Of a stretch of DNA of 64,000 nt, positions 54,510 through 62,972 are shown one piece after another. Every line of letters begins with the position of its first letter. Position 1 is the stretch's first letter. The position numbers and the translations under genes were made by a program. Location of the stretch: the NCBI GenBank assembly GCA_038318385.1, contig JBBQCD010000001.1, positions 96,844 to 160,843 of the forward strand, read 5' to 3'. The stretch comes from Schlegelella_A sp038318385. GTDB taxonomy: Bacteria; Pseudomonadota; Gammaproteobacteria; Burkholderiales; Burkholderiaceae_C. Below the pieces are notes generated by a model. The model had not been told where the DNA came from and did no database searches. It was given only the letters and a program-made list of their open reading frames with translations.

Positions 54510-54536
54510 ACAGGCACAGACGCAGGAGCCCCGGAA

Positions 54537-54974
54537 ATGTTCAGCAGTGCCCACCAGATCGGAACCCGACGCCCCTCGGCCTCGAACTACCGCGATGTCC
54601 ACGCCACCACCGCGATCGAAGGCGCCACGCCGCACAAGCTGGTCAGCCTGCTGTACCAGTCCGTCGCCAGCGAGATCGCCGCCGCACGCGGCGCCATCGC
54701 CCGCGCCGACATCGCCGGCAAGGGCCGCGCGATCGCGCATGCGGTGCGCGTCATCGAGGAAGGGCTGGTGGCCCCCCTCGACATGACCGCGGGCGGTGCG
54801 CTCGCCCAGAACCTCTCCGACCTGTACCAGTACCTGGTGCACAGGCTGACGGTTGCCAACCTGCACAGCGACGATGCGGTGCTCGCCGAGTGCGCCAAGC
54901 TCGTCGAGGTGCTGCGCGATGGCTGGGACGGCATCGCCAGCCAGGTGGCAGGACCCGCCCGGGCGGCCGCATGA
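54537..54974 (+). CDS. fliS: Flagellin export chaperone FliS
   Basis: FliS binds the flagellin C-terminus and keeps it unfolded for export. The 145-residue protein has the helical core YRDVHATTAIEGATPHKLVS, LYQSVASEIAAARGAIARAD and LYQYLVHRLTVANLHSDDA. It starts the short late operon with fliT and a PilZ-type gene. Confidence 0.95.
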   Translation: MFSSAHQIGTRRPSASNYRDVHATTAIEGATPHKLVSLLYQSVASEIAAARGAIARADIAGKGRAIAHAVRVIEEGLVAPLDMTAGGALAQNLSDLYQYLVHRLTVANLHSDDAVLAECAKLVEVLRDGWDGIASQVAGPARAAA

Positions 54975-55006
54975 GCCGGCTCGCACGCCAACAGGGAAAC
55001 AGAACC

Positions 55007-55306
55007 ATGAACTCCGTGCTGCTGAACTACTACGAAGCCATCGAACAGGCGAGCCAGGACATGCTGGCGGCCGCGCGCGTCGGCGACTGGGACCATGTCG
55101 TCAAGCTCGAGGGCGCCTGCGCGCTGCTGATCGCCCAGCTCAAGCGCAACGCCGCCGAGCGGCCTCTCGAAACGGAGGAGGCCCAGCTGAAGTCACGCAT
55201 CATGCAGCGCATCCTCGTCAACGACGCCGAGATCCGCCAGCTGGCCGAGCCCTGGCTCGAGGACCTCGACCACATCCTGGCCGGCCGGCCGAAGACGGTG
55301 CACTGA
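55007..55306 (+). CDS. fliT: FliT-like flagellar chaperone
   Basis: A 99-residue, helix-rich protein (LNYYEAIEQASQDMLAAARV, WDHVVKLEGACALLIAQLKR, RIMQRILVNDAEIRQLAEPW) in the position and length of FliT, the FliD chaperone that can also restrain FlhDC. The ATG at 55007 follows AGGGAAACAGAACC; an ATG at 54971 overlapping the fliS stop by ATGA is in frame and equally possible. Confidence 0.82.
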   Translation: MNSVLLNYYEAIEQASQDMLAAARVGDWDHVVKLEGACALLIAQLKRNAAERPLETEEAQLKSRIMQRILVNDAEIRQLAEPWLEDLDHILAGRPKTVH

Positions 55307-55326
55307 ACCGTCAGCGCAAGCCCGAG

Positions 55327-56085
55327 ATGGAAACCAGGCCCGCGCCGCTCGACGCGCTGGCCGGCAGTCTTGCCGGCCTCGACGAGTTTCGCGTCGCCGT
55401 GCCGCGCGAGATCGCGACGATGCTGCGCGAGCTCGCCGACGGCAACGTGCCGCTGAACCTGAACGCCGCCGACGGCATCGTCTACACGACCACGATCTGG
55501 ACGATCGACATCGAGCGCGGGACGCTCGGCTTCTGCGCCGACGTCGGCGACACGCGCCTGCAATCGCTGCTGGAGTGCGAGGAGGTGGTCGTCGTCGGCT
55601 ACCTCCACAACGTCAAGCTGCAGTTCGAGATCGCCAATCTCGTCCTCGTGCGGGGCAGCCGGGCGAGCGTGCTGAGCTGCACGGTGCCGCGCGAGATGTT
55701 CCGCTTCCAGCGCCGCAACGCCTTTCGCGTTCGCCCGCTGATGCGCAGCGCCCCGACGGCGCGCCTGGCCCATCCGCAGGCCGAGGGAATCGAACTCGCG
55801 CTGCGCGTGATCGACGTCAGCATCGGTGGCTGCGCCCTCTTCCTGCCCGACGACGTCCCGCCGATGCCCCCCGGGCTGCTGCTCGAGCGGGTCGAGCTCG
55901 ACCTCGACGCCGACACGCGCTTCCAGGCCAATCTGCGCCTGCAGCACGTGACGGCCATCAATGCCGAGGCCCGCGGCGTGCGCCTCGGCTGCGCCTTCGT
56001 GCGGGCGGGTGGCGATGCGTTGCGCGCGTTGCAGCGCTTCATCGACCAGACGCAAAAGCGCGGCAAGCTGCTCGCGCTGGATTGA
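55327..56085 (+). CDS. ycgR: YcgR-type flagellar brake protein with PilZ domain
   Basis: YcgR binds cyclic di-GMP and slows the motor. The N-terminal YcgR domain (residues 20-115, with IVYTTTIWTIDIERGTLGF) is followed by a PilZ domain starting at the c-di-GMP motif RFQRRNAFRVRP (RxxxR, near residue 128) and DVSIGGCALFLP (DxSxxG). Length 252 aa. It lies 20 bases after the fliT-like gene, so it is probably expressed with the filament genes. Confidence 0.93.
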   Translation: METRPAPLDALAGSLAGLDEFRVAVPREIATMLRELADGNVPLNLNAADGIVYTTTIWTIDIERGTLGFCADVGDTRLQSLLECEEVVVVGYLHNVKLQFEIANLVLVRGSRASVLSCTVPREMFRFQRRNAFRVRPLMRSAPTARLAHPQAEGIELALRVIDVSIGGCALFLPDDVPPMPPGLLLERVELDLDADTRFQANLRLQHVTAINAEARGVRLGCAFVRAGGDALRALQRFIDQTQKRGKLLALD

Positions 56086-56142
56086 CCCCGACGACGCATT
56101 CACGGGCGGGGAAGGCCCCGGGAAGGCCCCGGGGCGCGCGCG

Positions 56143-56589
56143 TCAGCGCTTCGGCTTGGTCGGGGCGGGTTCCCGGGTCCAGGTCTGCAGGTCGAAGACG
56201 GTGGCAGCGCCGGTGTGCGCGAACAGCCCTCGACACAGCACCAGGGCCGCGTCCTTCGACATCAAGACCGGCAACACCTGCCCCGAGTCGAACTGGAGGT
56301 GCAGGCGCACGTCGTCCGGGGTGTCCCAGTGGACGACGCCGGCACCCAGACAGCGGACCGGAGTCGCCGGCATGCCCTCGGGGTGATTCCCGTGCGCCTC
56401 GACGTTGAGAAGCGCCGAGGCGACCGCGGGAACATCCTCCTCCTGGACCTGGATCGAGGTGTCGTGAAGGGAGCCGTCGACCCTGGCTTCCGTCTCCAGG
56501 ACCACCCCGGCGCCGTCGGCCGAGGGTTTGGAATCCTTCAATTCCTCGACCTCGACCTCGACCTCGACGTTTCTTGCCCGCTTGTTCAT
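56143..56589 (-). CDS. Hypothetical acidic protein, unknown
   Basis: A 148-residue protein with a basic start (MNKRARN), a Glu/Val repeat VEVEVEVEELKD made by repeated CTCGAC units in the DNA, and a C-terminal half with VRLHLQFDSGQVLPVLMSKD. No signal peptide, membrane helix or known domain was recognised. The ATG at 56589 follows AGGGACTCGGG. It lies 83 bases after the BLUF gene on the same strand. Confidence 0.65.
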   Translation of the reverse strand: MNKRARNVEVEVEVEELKDSKPSADGAGVVLETEARVDGSLHDTSIQVQEEDVPAVASALLNVEAHGNHPEGMPATPVRCLGAGVVHWDTPDDVRLHLQFDSGQVLPVLMSKDAALVLCRGLFAHTGAATVFDLQTWTREPAPTKPKR

Positions 56590-56672
56590 CCCGAGTCCCT
56601 GGTGGTCATGGATCCACACGAAGCCACCGGAAATTCTAGCGTCTGGCAAGCCGACGCCAACCGGCAGAAACG

Positions 56673-57080
56673 CTAGAGCGCGCCCATCACCGTGTCCGGC
56701 TTCAGGCGACCCATCATCAGGACCGCCTGGCGCGGGGTTGCGGTCGCGACGAACAGACCCTCGATGTCGTCGCACAGTTCCGGACTGTTCAGAAAGGCCA
56801 TCGACCACAAGGGGTATTCCCGCAGCGTCGACTTGCGGTCGAGGACCAGGCGGAAGTCGGCATGGCGCCGATCCGCGGCGATCCGATTCTTGAGGATATC
56901 GACGGCTTCCTCGCGCCCCTCCAGAACCTGCGCGAAGTGCGCGCCGGTGTAGGTCAGGCACCCGGTGATATCGAGCATGCGATTGTTGCGGCGCGAGATC
57001 GCAAGGATCTTGCGCACGGCGCTGGCGTCGACACAGTCGACCGCACGGCTGACGTAGAAGAGTTGGCGCAGCTGGGACAT
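56673..57080 (-). CDS. BLUF-domain blue-light sensor
   Basis: The protein (135 aa) is little more than one BLUF domain, which binds FAD and switches its hydrogen bonds under blue light. The key residues are present: Tyr9 (FYVSRA), Asn32/33 (SRRNNRM), Gln51 (FAQVLEG), and Trp92 and Met94 (YPLWSMAF). No effector domain is fused, so it must act through a partner. It is 49 bases after fliE on the same strand and probably in the same transcript. Confidence 0.93.
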   Translation of the reverse strand: MSQLRQLFYVSRAVDCVDASAVRKILAISRRNNRMLDITGCLTYTGAHFAQVLEGREEAVDILKNRIAADRRHADFRLVLDRKSTLREYPLWSMAFLNSPELCDDIEGLFVATATPRQAVLMMGRLKPDTVMGAL

Positions 57081-57129
57081 GGCAATGGGCGGGCTTGTGG
57101 GCAGGGAGCAGGCCGAGGCAGTCGCCCGC

Positions 57130-57456
57130 TCAGACCTGCATGTTCATGATGTCGGAATAGGCCTGGACGAGACGATTGCGCACCTGCAGCGTCGCCTGGA
57201 AGCCGATCTGGGCCTTCTGCATCGCTACCATCGTCTGCTCGAGACTCACCGTCGGATTGTCCAGCTGCACCTCGCGCTGCATGGCGGTCGCATCGTTCTG
57301 GGCCTTGCTGACGGCGCCGAGCGCCTTGCCGAGCGCCTGCTGGAAGCCGGCACTTTCGACGGCGGCGCCGCCGCGCTGCAGCGGCTGGCCATTCGGCGTC
57401 AGTCCGGCGCGCGCTGCCGCCTGGGCGAAATCGAAAGGCTTCAGCGTGACGTTCAT
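57130..57456 (-). CDS. fliE: Flagellar hook-basal body protein FliE
   Basis: FliE links the MS ring to the rod. The 108-residue product ends NRLVQAYSDIMNMQV with the typical TMVAMQKAQIGFQATLQVRN before it. The ATG at 57456 gives the normal length; the frame extends upstream by chance. It is divergent from fliF across about 180 bases that hold no gene. Confidence 0.95.
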   Translation of the reverse strand: MNVTLKPFDFAQAAARAGLTPNGQPLQRGGAAVESAGFQQALGKALGAVSKAQNDATAMQREVQLDNPTVSLEQTMVAMQKAQIGFQATLQVRNRLVQAYSDIMNMQV

Positions 57457-57638
57457 CTCGGCTCCAGCAGCGGGCGCGCCAGCGCGACCCATGCCCGGCA
57501 TCGTAGGCACGCGGGCTGGGCGCGGTGGGGCGAACTGACGCACCTTTTCAGGGTTGTTCGCCGCATGACGCCACCGGCCTTGTTCGAATAATCGTCGCCA
57601 TCCAGGGCCCTTTTGCGCCCGACGCATTCCGAGAGTCC

Positions 57639-59300
57639 ATGGACAACGCCGTCGCCCTCAGTTCCCAGCTTCCGATGGTCGTGCCCGGCAGCTTCACCGG
57701 CCGCATCAAGGCGATGCCGGCACGCGCCAAGGCCTCGGCGGCGATCGGTGTGATCGCCCTCGTCGGCGTGGTCCTGGCGCTGACGCTCAACGCCAGCCAG
57801 GGCGACTTCAAGGTGCTCTATGCCAACCTGTCCGACAAGGACGGCGGCGCGGTGATCGCCCAGCTGGCGCAGATGAACGTTCCGTACCGCGTGACCCCCG
57901 GCAGCGGCGCGATCCTGGTGCCGGCGTCGCAGGTACCCGACCTGCGATTGAAGATGGCGACCGCGGGCTTGCCGAAGGGCTCGGTCAACGGCTACGAGCT
58001 GATGGACGCGGCCCGGTTCGGCCAGACCCAGTTCCAGGAGCGCCTGACCTTCCAGCGCGGACTCGAAGGCGAGCTGACGCGTTCCATCACGTCGCTCGCA
58101 GCCGTCCAGGCCGCGCGCGTCCACCTCGCACTGCCGAACCAGAACGGCTTCTTCCGCGAACAGCAGAAGCCGAGCGCCTCGGTGCTGCTGACGCTGTATC
58201 CAGGTCGCACGCTCGACCGCGCGCAGATCGCCGGCATCGTCCACCTCGTGTCCTCGAGCGTGCCCGAGCTCAACCCGAAAGCCGTCAGCGTGCTCGACCA
58301 GAGCGGCGCCCTCCTCACCGGCAACAGCGACACGCCGCAGAACGCGGGTCTCGATGCGCAGCAGCTGCAGTACGTCAGCCAGGTCGAGACCGGGTACGCC
58401 AAGCGGATCTTCGAATTGCTGGAGCCTATCGTCGGTCGCGACAACCTGCGCGCGACCGTCGCCGCCGAGATCGATTTCTCGCAGACCGAAGCGACGTCCG
58501 AGGAATTCAGGCCCAATCAGGGCGCCGACGCCAGCATCTCGATCCGCAGCCAGCAGACGACGGAGCAGTCCGGCGCCAGCGGCGCAATGCCGAGCGGCGT
58601 TCCGGGCGCGGCGTCGAACCAGCCACCGGTGGCGGCGACTGCGCCGCTGGTCGGCGCCTCTCAGCCGCTGCAGGCCGCGCCGCTCTCCGGCGGCGGGGCC
58701 AACGGACGGCGCGAGGCGGTCACGAACTACGAGGTCGACAAGACGGTGCGGGTGACGCGCAATGCAAGCGGCAACATCAAGCGTCTCAACGCGGCCGTCG
58801 TCGTCAACAACCGCAGCGTCACCGATGCCAAGGGCAAGACGACCCAGGTCGCCCTCGGCACCGAGGAGATCGACAAGCTGACGGCGCTCGTGCGCGAGAG
58901 CATCGGCTTCAAGCAGGACCGCGGCGACTCGGTCAAGGTCATCAACGCGCCGTTCAGGATCGAGACGGTCGCGGCCATCGACATCCCCTGGTGGAAGCAA
59001 CCGGACACGCTCGACTTCCTGCGCGCTGCCGCGGTTCCGGTGTCGCTGGCACTGGTCGCGATCGTCATCTTCTTCGGCCTCGTCCGGCCTGGCGTGCGGG
59101 CGATGCTGGCCACGCCGCGGGTCACCCAGGGGACGCAGCTCAACGCGGTCGTCGACGAATCGCCGGCCCTGCCAGTGCTGCCGCCGCCGCGACCGAACGA
59201 GCACCTGGAGAACGCCAAGCTGATGGCACAGACGAATCCCGCCGCAGTCGCAGGCATCCTGCGCGGCTGGGTCGGCAGCGATGCCAACGAGAAGCGCTGA
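57639..59300 (+). CDS. fliF: Flagellar MS-ring protein FliF
   Basis: FliF forms the MS ring in the inner membrane. Two helices bracket the periplasmic part (about residues 25-45 and 455-475). The ring-building motifs YANLSDKDGGAVIAQLAQMN and FGQTQFQERLTFQRGLEGEL are typical, and the C-terminal end (NPAAVAGILRGWVGSDANEK) binds FliG. Length 553 aa. The ATG at 57639 has a weak ribosome-binding site. It opens the fliFGHIJK operon. Confidence 0.97.
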   Translation: MDNAVALSSQLPMVVPGSFTGRIKAMPARAKASAAIGVIALVGVVLALTLNASQGDFKVLYANLSDKDGGAVIAQLAQMNVPYRVTPGSGAILVPASQVPDLRLKMATAGLPKGSVNGYELMDAARFGQTQFQERLTFQRGLEGELTRSITSLAAVQAARVHLALPNQNGFFREQQKPSASVLLTLYPGRTLDRAQIAGIVHLVSSSVPELNPKAVSVLDQSGALLTGNSDTPQNAGLDAQQLQYVSQVETGYAKRIFELLEPIVGRDNLRATVAAEIDFSQTEATSEEFRPNQGADASISIRSQQTTEQSGASGAMPSGVPGAASNQPPVAATAPLVGASQPLQAAPLSGGGANGRREAVTNYEVDKTVRVTRNASGNIKRLNAAVVVNNRSVTDAKGKTTQVALGTEEIDKLTALVRESIGFKQDRGDSVKVINAPFRIETVAAIDIPWWKQPDTLDFLRAAAVPVSLALVAIVIFFGLVRPGVRAMLATPRVTQGTQLNAVVDESPALPVLPPPRPNEHLENAKLMAQTNPAAVAGILRGWVGSDANEKR

Positions 59301-59312
59301 GGACCGATCGCC

Positions 59313-60308
59313 ATGGACGAAGAAGGCCTGGAGAACTGCGCGATTCTGCTGATGTCGCTCGGCGAGGAGCACGCGGCGGAAGTGTTGAAGCATCTGACGC
59401 CCAAGGAAGTGCAGAGCATGGGCGAAACGATCGCGCGGATGAAGTCCATCCCCCGGGATCGGATGGAAAACGTGCTGGAGATGTTCACCACGGTCTCCTC
59501 GCAGCAGGCCAATCTCGTCGGCGATACCGACGAGTACGTCCGGGCGGTGCTGCGCAAGGCGCTCGGCGACGACAAGGCCAACCTGCTGCTCGACCGCATC
59601 CTCCAGGGCTCCGACGTGACCGGGATCGAAGGGCTGAAGTGGATGGACGCCGGCGCCGTGGCCGAACTGCTGCGCAACGAGCATCCGCAGATCGTCGCCG
59701 CCATCCTCGTCCACCTCGATCACGACCAGTCTTCCTCGGTGCTGAAGCTGCTGGCCGAGCGCCAGCGCAACGAGGTCCTGGTGCGGATCGCCACGCTCGA
59801 CGGCATCCAGCCCTCGGCGCTGAAGGACCTGAACGAGGTCATGGCGACGCTGCTCGCCGGCGGCGACCGGATGCGCAAGTCGACGCTCGGCGGGGTCAAG
59901 GCCGCGGCCGAGATCCTCAACCTGATGGGCACCAGCATCGAGACCTCGGTGCTCGACTACATCCGTGAGGCCGACGGCGACCTGGCCCAGCAGATCATGG
60001 ACAACATGTTCACCTTCGATGACCTGATCAAGGTCGACGACAAGGCGATCCAGTCTCTGCTCAAGGAAGTCCAGACCGAATCGCTCGTCATCGCGCTCAA
60101 GGGCGCCGCGCCGGAACTGCGCGAGAAGATCTTCAAGAACATGTCGACCCGCGCCGGCGAGACCCTGCGCGAAGAACTCGATTCGCGCGGCCCGGTCCGC
60201 GTGTCCGAGGTCGAGACCGAACAGAAGGAACTTCTCAAGGTGGTTCGCCGCCTGGTCGAAGAGGGCGTGATCGTCCTGGGAGGCGGTGGTGATGACGATT
60301 TCGTCTAG
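59313..60308 (+). CDS. fliG: Flagellar motor switch protein FliG
   Basis: FliG couples stator to rotor. The 331-residue protein contains armadillo-type domains; EHPQIVAAILVHLDHDQSSSV is the EHPQ motif, and the C-terminal torque helix has FDDLIKVDDKAIQSLLKEV and MSTRAGETLREELDSRGPVR. It begins 12 bases after fliF and overlaps fliH by 17 bases. Confidence 0.98.
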   Translation: MDEEGLENCAILLMSLGEEHAAEVLKHLTPKEVQSMGETIARMKSIPRDRMENVLEMFTTVSSQQANLVGDTDEYVRAVLRKALGDDKANLLLDRILQGSDVTGIEGLKWMDAGAVAELLRNEHPQIVAAILVHLDHDQSSSVLKLLAERQRNEVLVRIATLDGIQPSALKDLNEVMATLLAGGDRMRKSTLGGVKAAAEILNLMGTSIETSVLDYIREADGDLAQQIMDNMFTFDDLIKVDDKAIQSLLKEVQTESLVIALKGAAPELREKIFKNMSTRAGETLREELDSRGPVRVSEVETEQKELLKVVRRLVEEGVIVLGGGGDDDFV

Positions 60309-61041
60309 GCACCGCAACGTCCCGCCGCCGCAAGGCTCGACGACGACCAAGCCCTCCTCGCCCTATGCACGATTCATCCCGCGCGAGGAACTGAGCTCGT
60401 TCGCGGCGTGGGACCCCGGAGATCTGTCCGACGCCTCAACCCCGCTCTCCGGCACGGTTGCGGACGCCGCGGTCGAGGATCCGGCGATGCCCCTGGACGA
60501 TCAGCTGCGCGCCGCGCGCCAGACCGGCTACCAGGACGGCTACCGCGACGGCCTGGTCGCGCTCGAAGGTTTCAAGCAGAGCTTCGCGGTCCAGGCCACG
60601 GCGCAGATCGGCGCGCTGCTGACGTCCATCGGCGGCCAGCTCGACACCCTCCAGCAGGAGATGGCGCAGGCACTGGCGCTCACGGCAACCCGTCTGGCGC
60701 GCCAGATCGTGCGCAGCGAACTGACATCGCGTCCGGACGCGGTCGCGAGCGTCGCCCAGGAAGCGCTGGACACCTTGCTGCTGAGCGCACGCCACATCAC
60801 CCTGCGCGTCCATCCCGACGACCAGCCGCTGGTCGAAGACGGCGCCGGCGAGGTGCTGGCGGCGCGCGGCGCGCGACTCGTCGCCGACGCGTCCATCGTG
60901 CGCGGCGGATGCCTCGTCGAATCCAACATCGGCATCATCGACGCGACGCTGGAGACACGCTGGCGCCGCGCCGCCGCGGCGCTGGGTTCCGACGAGTCCT
61001 GGGACGCCACCGCGTCGGCGCCGCCGGCCATGCCCGCATGA
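60292..61041 (+). CDS. fliH: Flagellar export assembly protein FliH
   Basis: FliH is the stator-like regulator of the FliI ATPase. A 249-residue product with a Pro/Ser-rich N-terminus, a GxxxG-like region YQDGYRDGLVALEGFKQ, a coiled coil and the C-terminal FliH domain (RHITLRVHPDDQPLVED, VRGGCLVESNIGIIDATLE). The ATG at 60292 with GGGAGG nearby was preferred over two GTG codons just before. Overlaps fliG and, by ATGA, fliI. Confidence 0.92.
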   Translation: MTISSRHRNVPPPQGSTTTKPSSPYARFIPREELSSFAAWDPGDLSDASTPLSGTVADAAVEDPAMPLDDQLRAARQTGYQDGYRDGLVALEGFKQSFAVQATAQIGALLTSIGGQLDTLQQEMAQALALTATRLARQIVRSELTSRPDAVASVAQEALDTLLLSARHITLRVHPDDQPLVEDGAGEVLAARGARLVADASIVRGGCLVESNIGIIDATLETRWRRAAAALGSDESWDATASAPPAMPA

Positions 61042-62471
61042 GCGTCGTCGACATGCCGCAGGCCGCCGTGTCATCGTCACTCGTGACGGAGCGCTGGCAG
61101 CGCTATCTCGGCGACATGCAGAACTTCGCCTCCCAGGCGGTGCCTCTCGAGGCCCAGGGCCTGCTGGTGCGCGTGACCGGCCTGGTGCTCGAGGCCGCCG
61201 GCATCCGGGTGCCCGTCGGCTCGGTCTGCGAAGTCCGGATGGAAGGTCAAAGCCCGGTGATCGCCGAAGTCGTCGGCTTCTCGGCCGATTGCGCCTACCT
61301 GATGCCGACCAGCGACATCCAGGGCCTGGCGAGCGGCGCCCGGGTGGTGCCCCGTCCCTCGCCGGTCGTGCCGATGAAGCTCGGCGCGTCCCGCCACCCG
61401 TGGCGACGCAACGAGGACCGCACCCTGCACCTGCCGGTGGGCGACGGGCTCCTCGGACGCGTCGTCGATTCGCACGGCCAGCCGATGGACCGCAAGGGCG
61501 AGCTCGTCGACGTTCACACCGAACCCCTGACCCGGCGACCGATCAATGCCATGGACCGCGACCCGGTGCGTACCCCGCTGGACACCGGCGTGCGCGCGAT
61601 CAACGCGATGCTGACGGTCGGCCGCGGCCAGCGCATCGGCCTGTTCGCCGGCACCGGCGTCGGCAAGTCGATATTGCTTGGGATGATGGCCCGCTACACC
61701 GCCGCCGACGTGATCGTCGTCGGCCTGATCGGCGAGCGCGGCCGCGAGGTCAAGGAGTTCATCGAGGACATCCTCGGCGAGGAGGGCATCCGCCGGGCCG
61801 TGGTGGTCGCGGCGCCGGCCGACGCGCCGGCGCTGGTGCGCCTGCAGGGCGCGAACTACGCCACCGTGATCGCCGAGCACTTCCGCGATCGCGGCAAGAA
61901 CGTGCTGCTGCTGATGGACTCGCTGACCCGCTATGCGATGGCGCAACGGGAGATCGCCCTGGCGATCGGCGAGCCGCCCGCCACCAAGGGCTATCCGCCG
62001 AGCTGCTTCGCCAAGCTGCCGCAACTGGTCGAGCGCAGCGGCAACGGCGTCGCCGGCGGCGGCTCCATCACCGCCTTCTACACCGTGCTGTCCGAAGGCG
62101 ACGACCAGCAGGATCCGATTGCCGATGCCGCCCGCGGAATCCTCGACGGCCACATCGTGCTGTCGCGCGAGCTCGCCGAAGGCGGCCACTACCCGGCGAT
62201 CGACATCGAGAAATCGGTCTCGCGGGTGATGACGAACGTCGCCGCGAGCGAACACGTCGACGCGGCCCGGCGCTTCCGCCAGCTCCACGCGCGCCACAAC
62301 AAGGCCCGCGACCTGATCCAGCTCGGCGCCTATGCGCCCGGCCACGACGCCGAACTCGATGCCGCGGTGCGGCTGCATCCGGCGATGACCGACCTGCTGC
62401 AGCAGAACATGCACGAGCGCGCCGATCTCGGTGCGAGTCTGGCCCAGCTCTATGCCGTGATCGAACCCTGA
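61038..62471 (+). CDS. fliI: Flagellar export ATPase FliI
   Basis: FliI is the F1-beta-like ATPase of flagellar export. Walker A GLFAGTGVGKSILLGMM, Walker B-type NVLLLMDSLTRYAMAQREIA with the catalytic Glu in GLIGERGREVKEFI, and the FAKLPQLVERSGNG block are all present. Length 477 aa. Its ATG overlaps the fliH stop (ATGA). Confidence 0.98.
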   Translation: MSVVDMPQAAVSSSLVTERWQRYLGDMQNFASQAVPLEAQGLLVRVTGLVLEAAGIRVPVGSVCEVRMEGQSPVIAEVVGFSADCAYLMPTSDIQGLASGARVVPRPSPVVPMKLGASRHPWRRNEDRTLHLPVGDGLLGRVVDSHGQPMDRKGELVDVHTEPLTRRPINAMDRDPVRTPLDTGVRAINAMLTVGRGQRIGLFAGTGVGKSILLGMMARYTAADVIVVGLIGERGREVKEFIEDILGEEGIRRAVVVAAPADAPALVRLQGANYATVIAEHFRDRGKNVLLLMDSLTRYAMAQREIALAIGEPPATKGYPPSCFAKLPQLVERSGNGVAGGGSITAFYTVLSEGDDQQDPIADAARGILDGHIVLSRELAEGGHYPAIDIEKSVSRVMTNVAASEHVDAARRFRQLHARHNKARDLIQLGAYAPGHDAELDAAVRLHPAMTDLLQQNMHERADLGASLAQLYAVIEP

Positions 62472-62488
62472 ACCCGAACGACGACCTC

Positions 62489-62956
62489 ATGACGAACCTG
62501 CAGCCCCTGACAGCCCTGCTCGCCCAGAGCGAACGCCAGCGCGACCTCGCGCTGGCCGACCAGCTGAAAGCCCAGACCGCGAGCGACGCCGCCGCGGCTC
62601 AGGCCGAGCAGCTGCTCGCCTACCGGCGGGAATACGAGCAACGCTGGAGCGCCCAGTTCTGCCGCGAAGGCAAGATCGAGCTGGTGCGTTGCTACCAGGG
62701 CTTCATGGAGCGGCTGACCCAGGCCGTCGATGCCCAGGCGAACGCCGCGCTGCATGCGCGGGCCCAGGTTGAAAAGGCGACGCAGCAGGTGCGCGAACAC
62801 GAGGTCCGCGTGGCCGCGGTGCGCAAGCTGGTCGAACGCCGGGTCGCCGAAGAGCGCATCGCCGCCGACCGGCGCGAGCAGAAGCAGGACGACGAACTCG
62901 CTGCGCGCATGGCCTGGTCGCGTCGCAGCGGCAATGGCCGCGCCAACGCTTCCTGA
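62489..62956 (+). CDS. fliJ: Flagellar export chaperone FliJ
   Basis: A 155-residue, almost wholly helical protein with long charged coiled coils (LLAQSERQRDLALADQLKAQ and VRKLVERRVAEERIAADRRE), the FliJ pattern. It begins 18 bases after fliI. FliJ acts like the gamma subunit, activating the ATPase and recycling chaperones. Confidence 0.93.
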   Translation: MTNLQPLTALLAQSERQRDLALADQLKAQTASDAAAAQAEQLLAYRREYEQRWSAQFCREGKIELVRCYQGFMERLTQAVDAQANAALHARAQVEKATQQVREHEVRVAAVRKLVERRVAEERIAADRREQKQDDELAARMAWSRRSGNGRANAS

Positions 62957-62972
62957 TCCGGAGTCCCTCGCC

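Noticed and set aside
56530..56575. CTCGAC repeat tract as a tandem-repeat locus
   Set aside because: It is only about five units and encodes the VEVEVEVE stretch of a gene; too short to be a separate repeat feature.
57453..60350. A 965-codon open frame on the minus strand
   Set aside because: It runs antisense through fliF and fliG and has no known domain; it is an artefact of high G+C codon bias.
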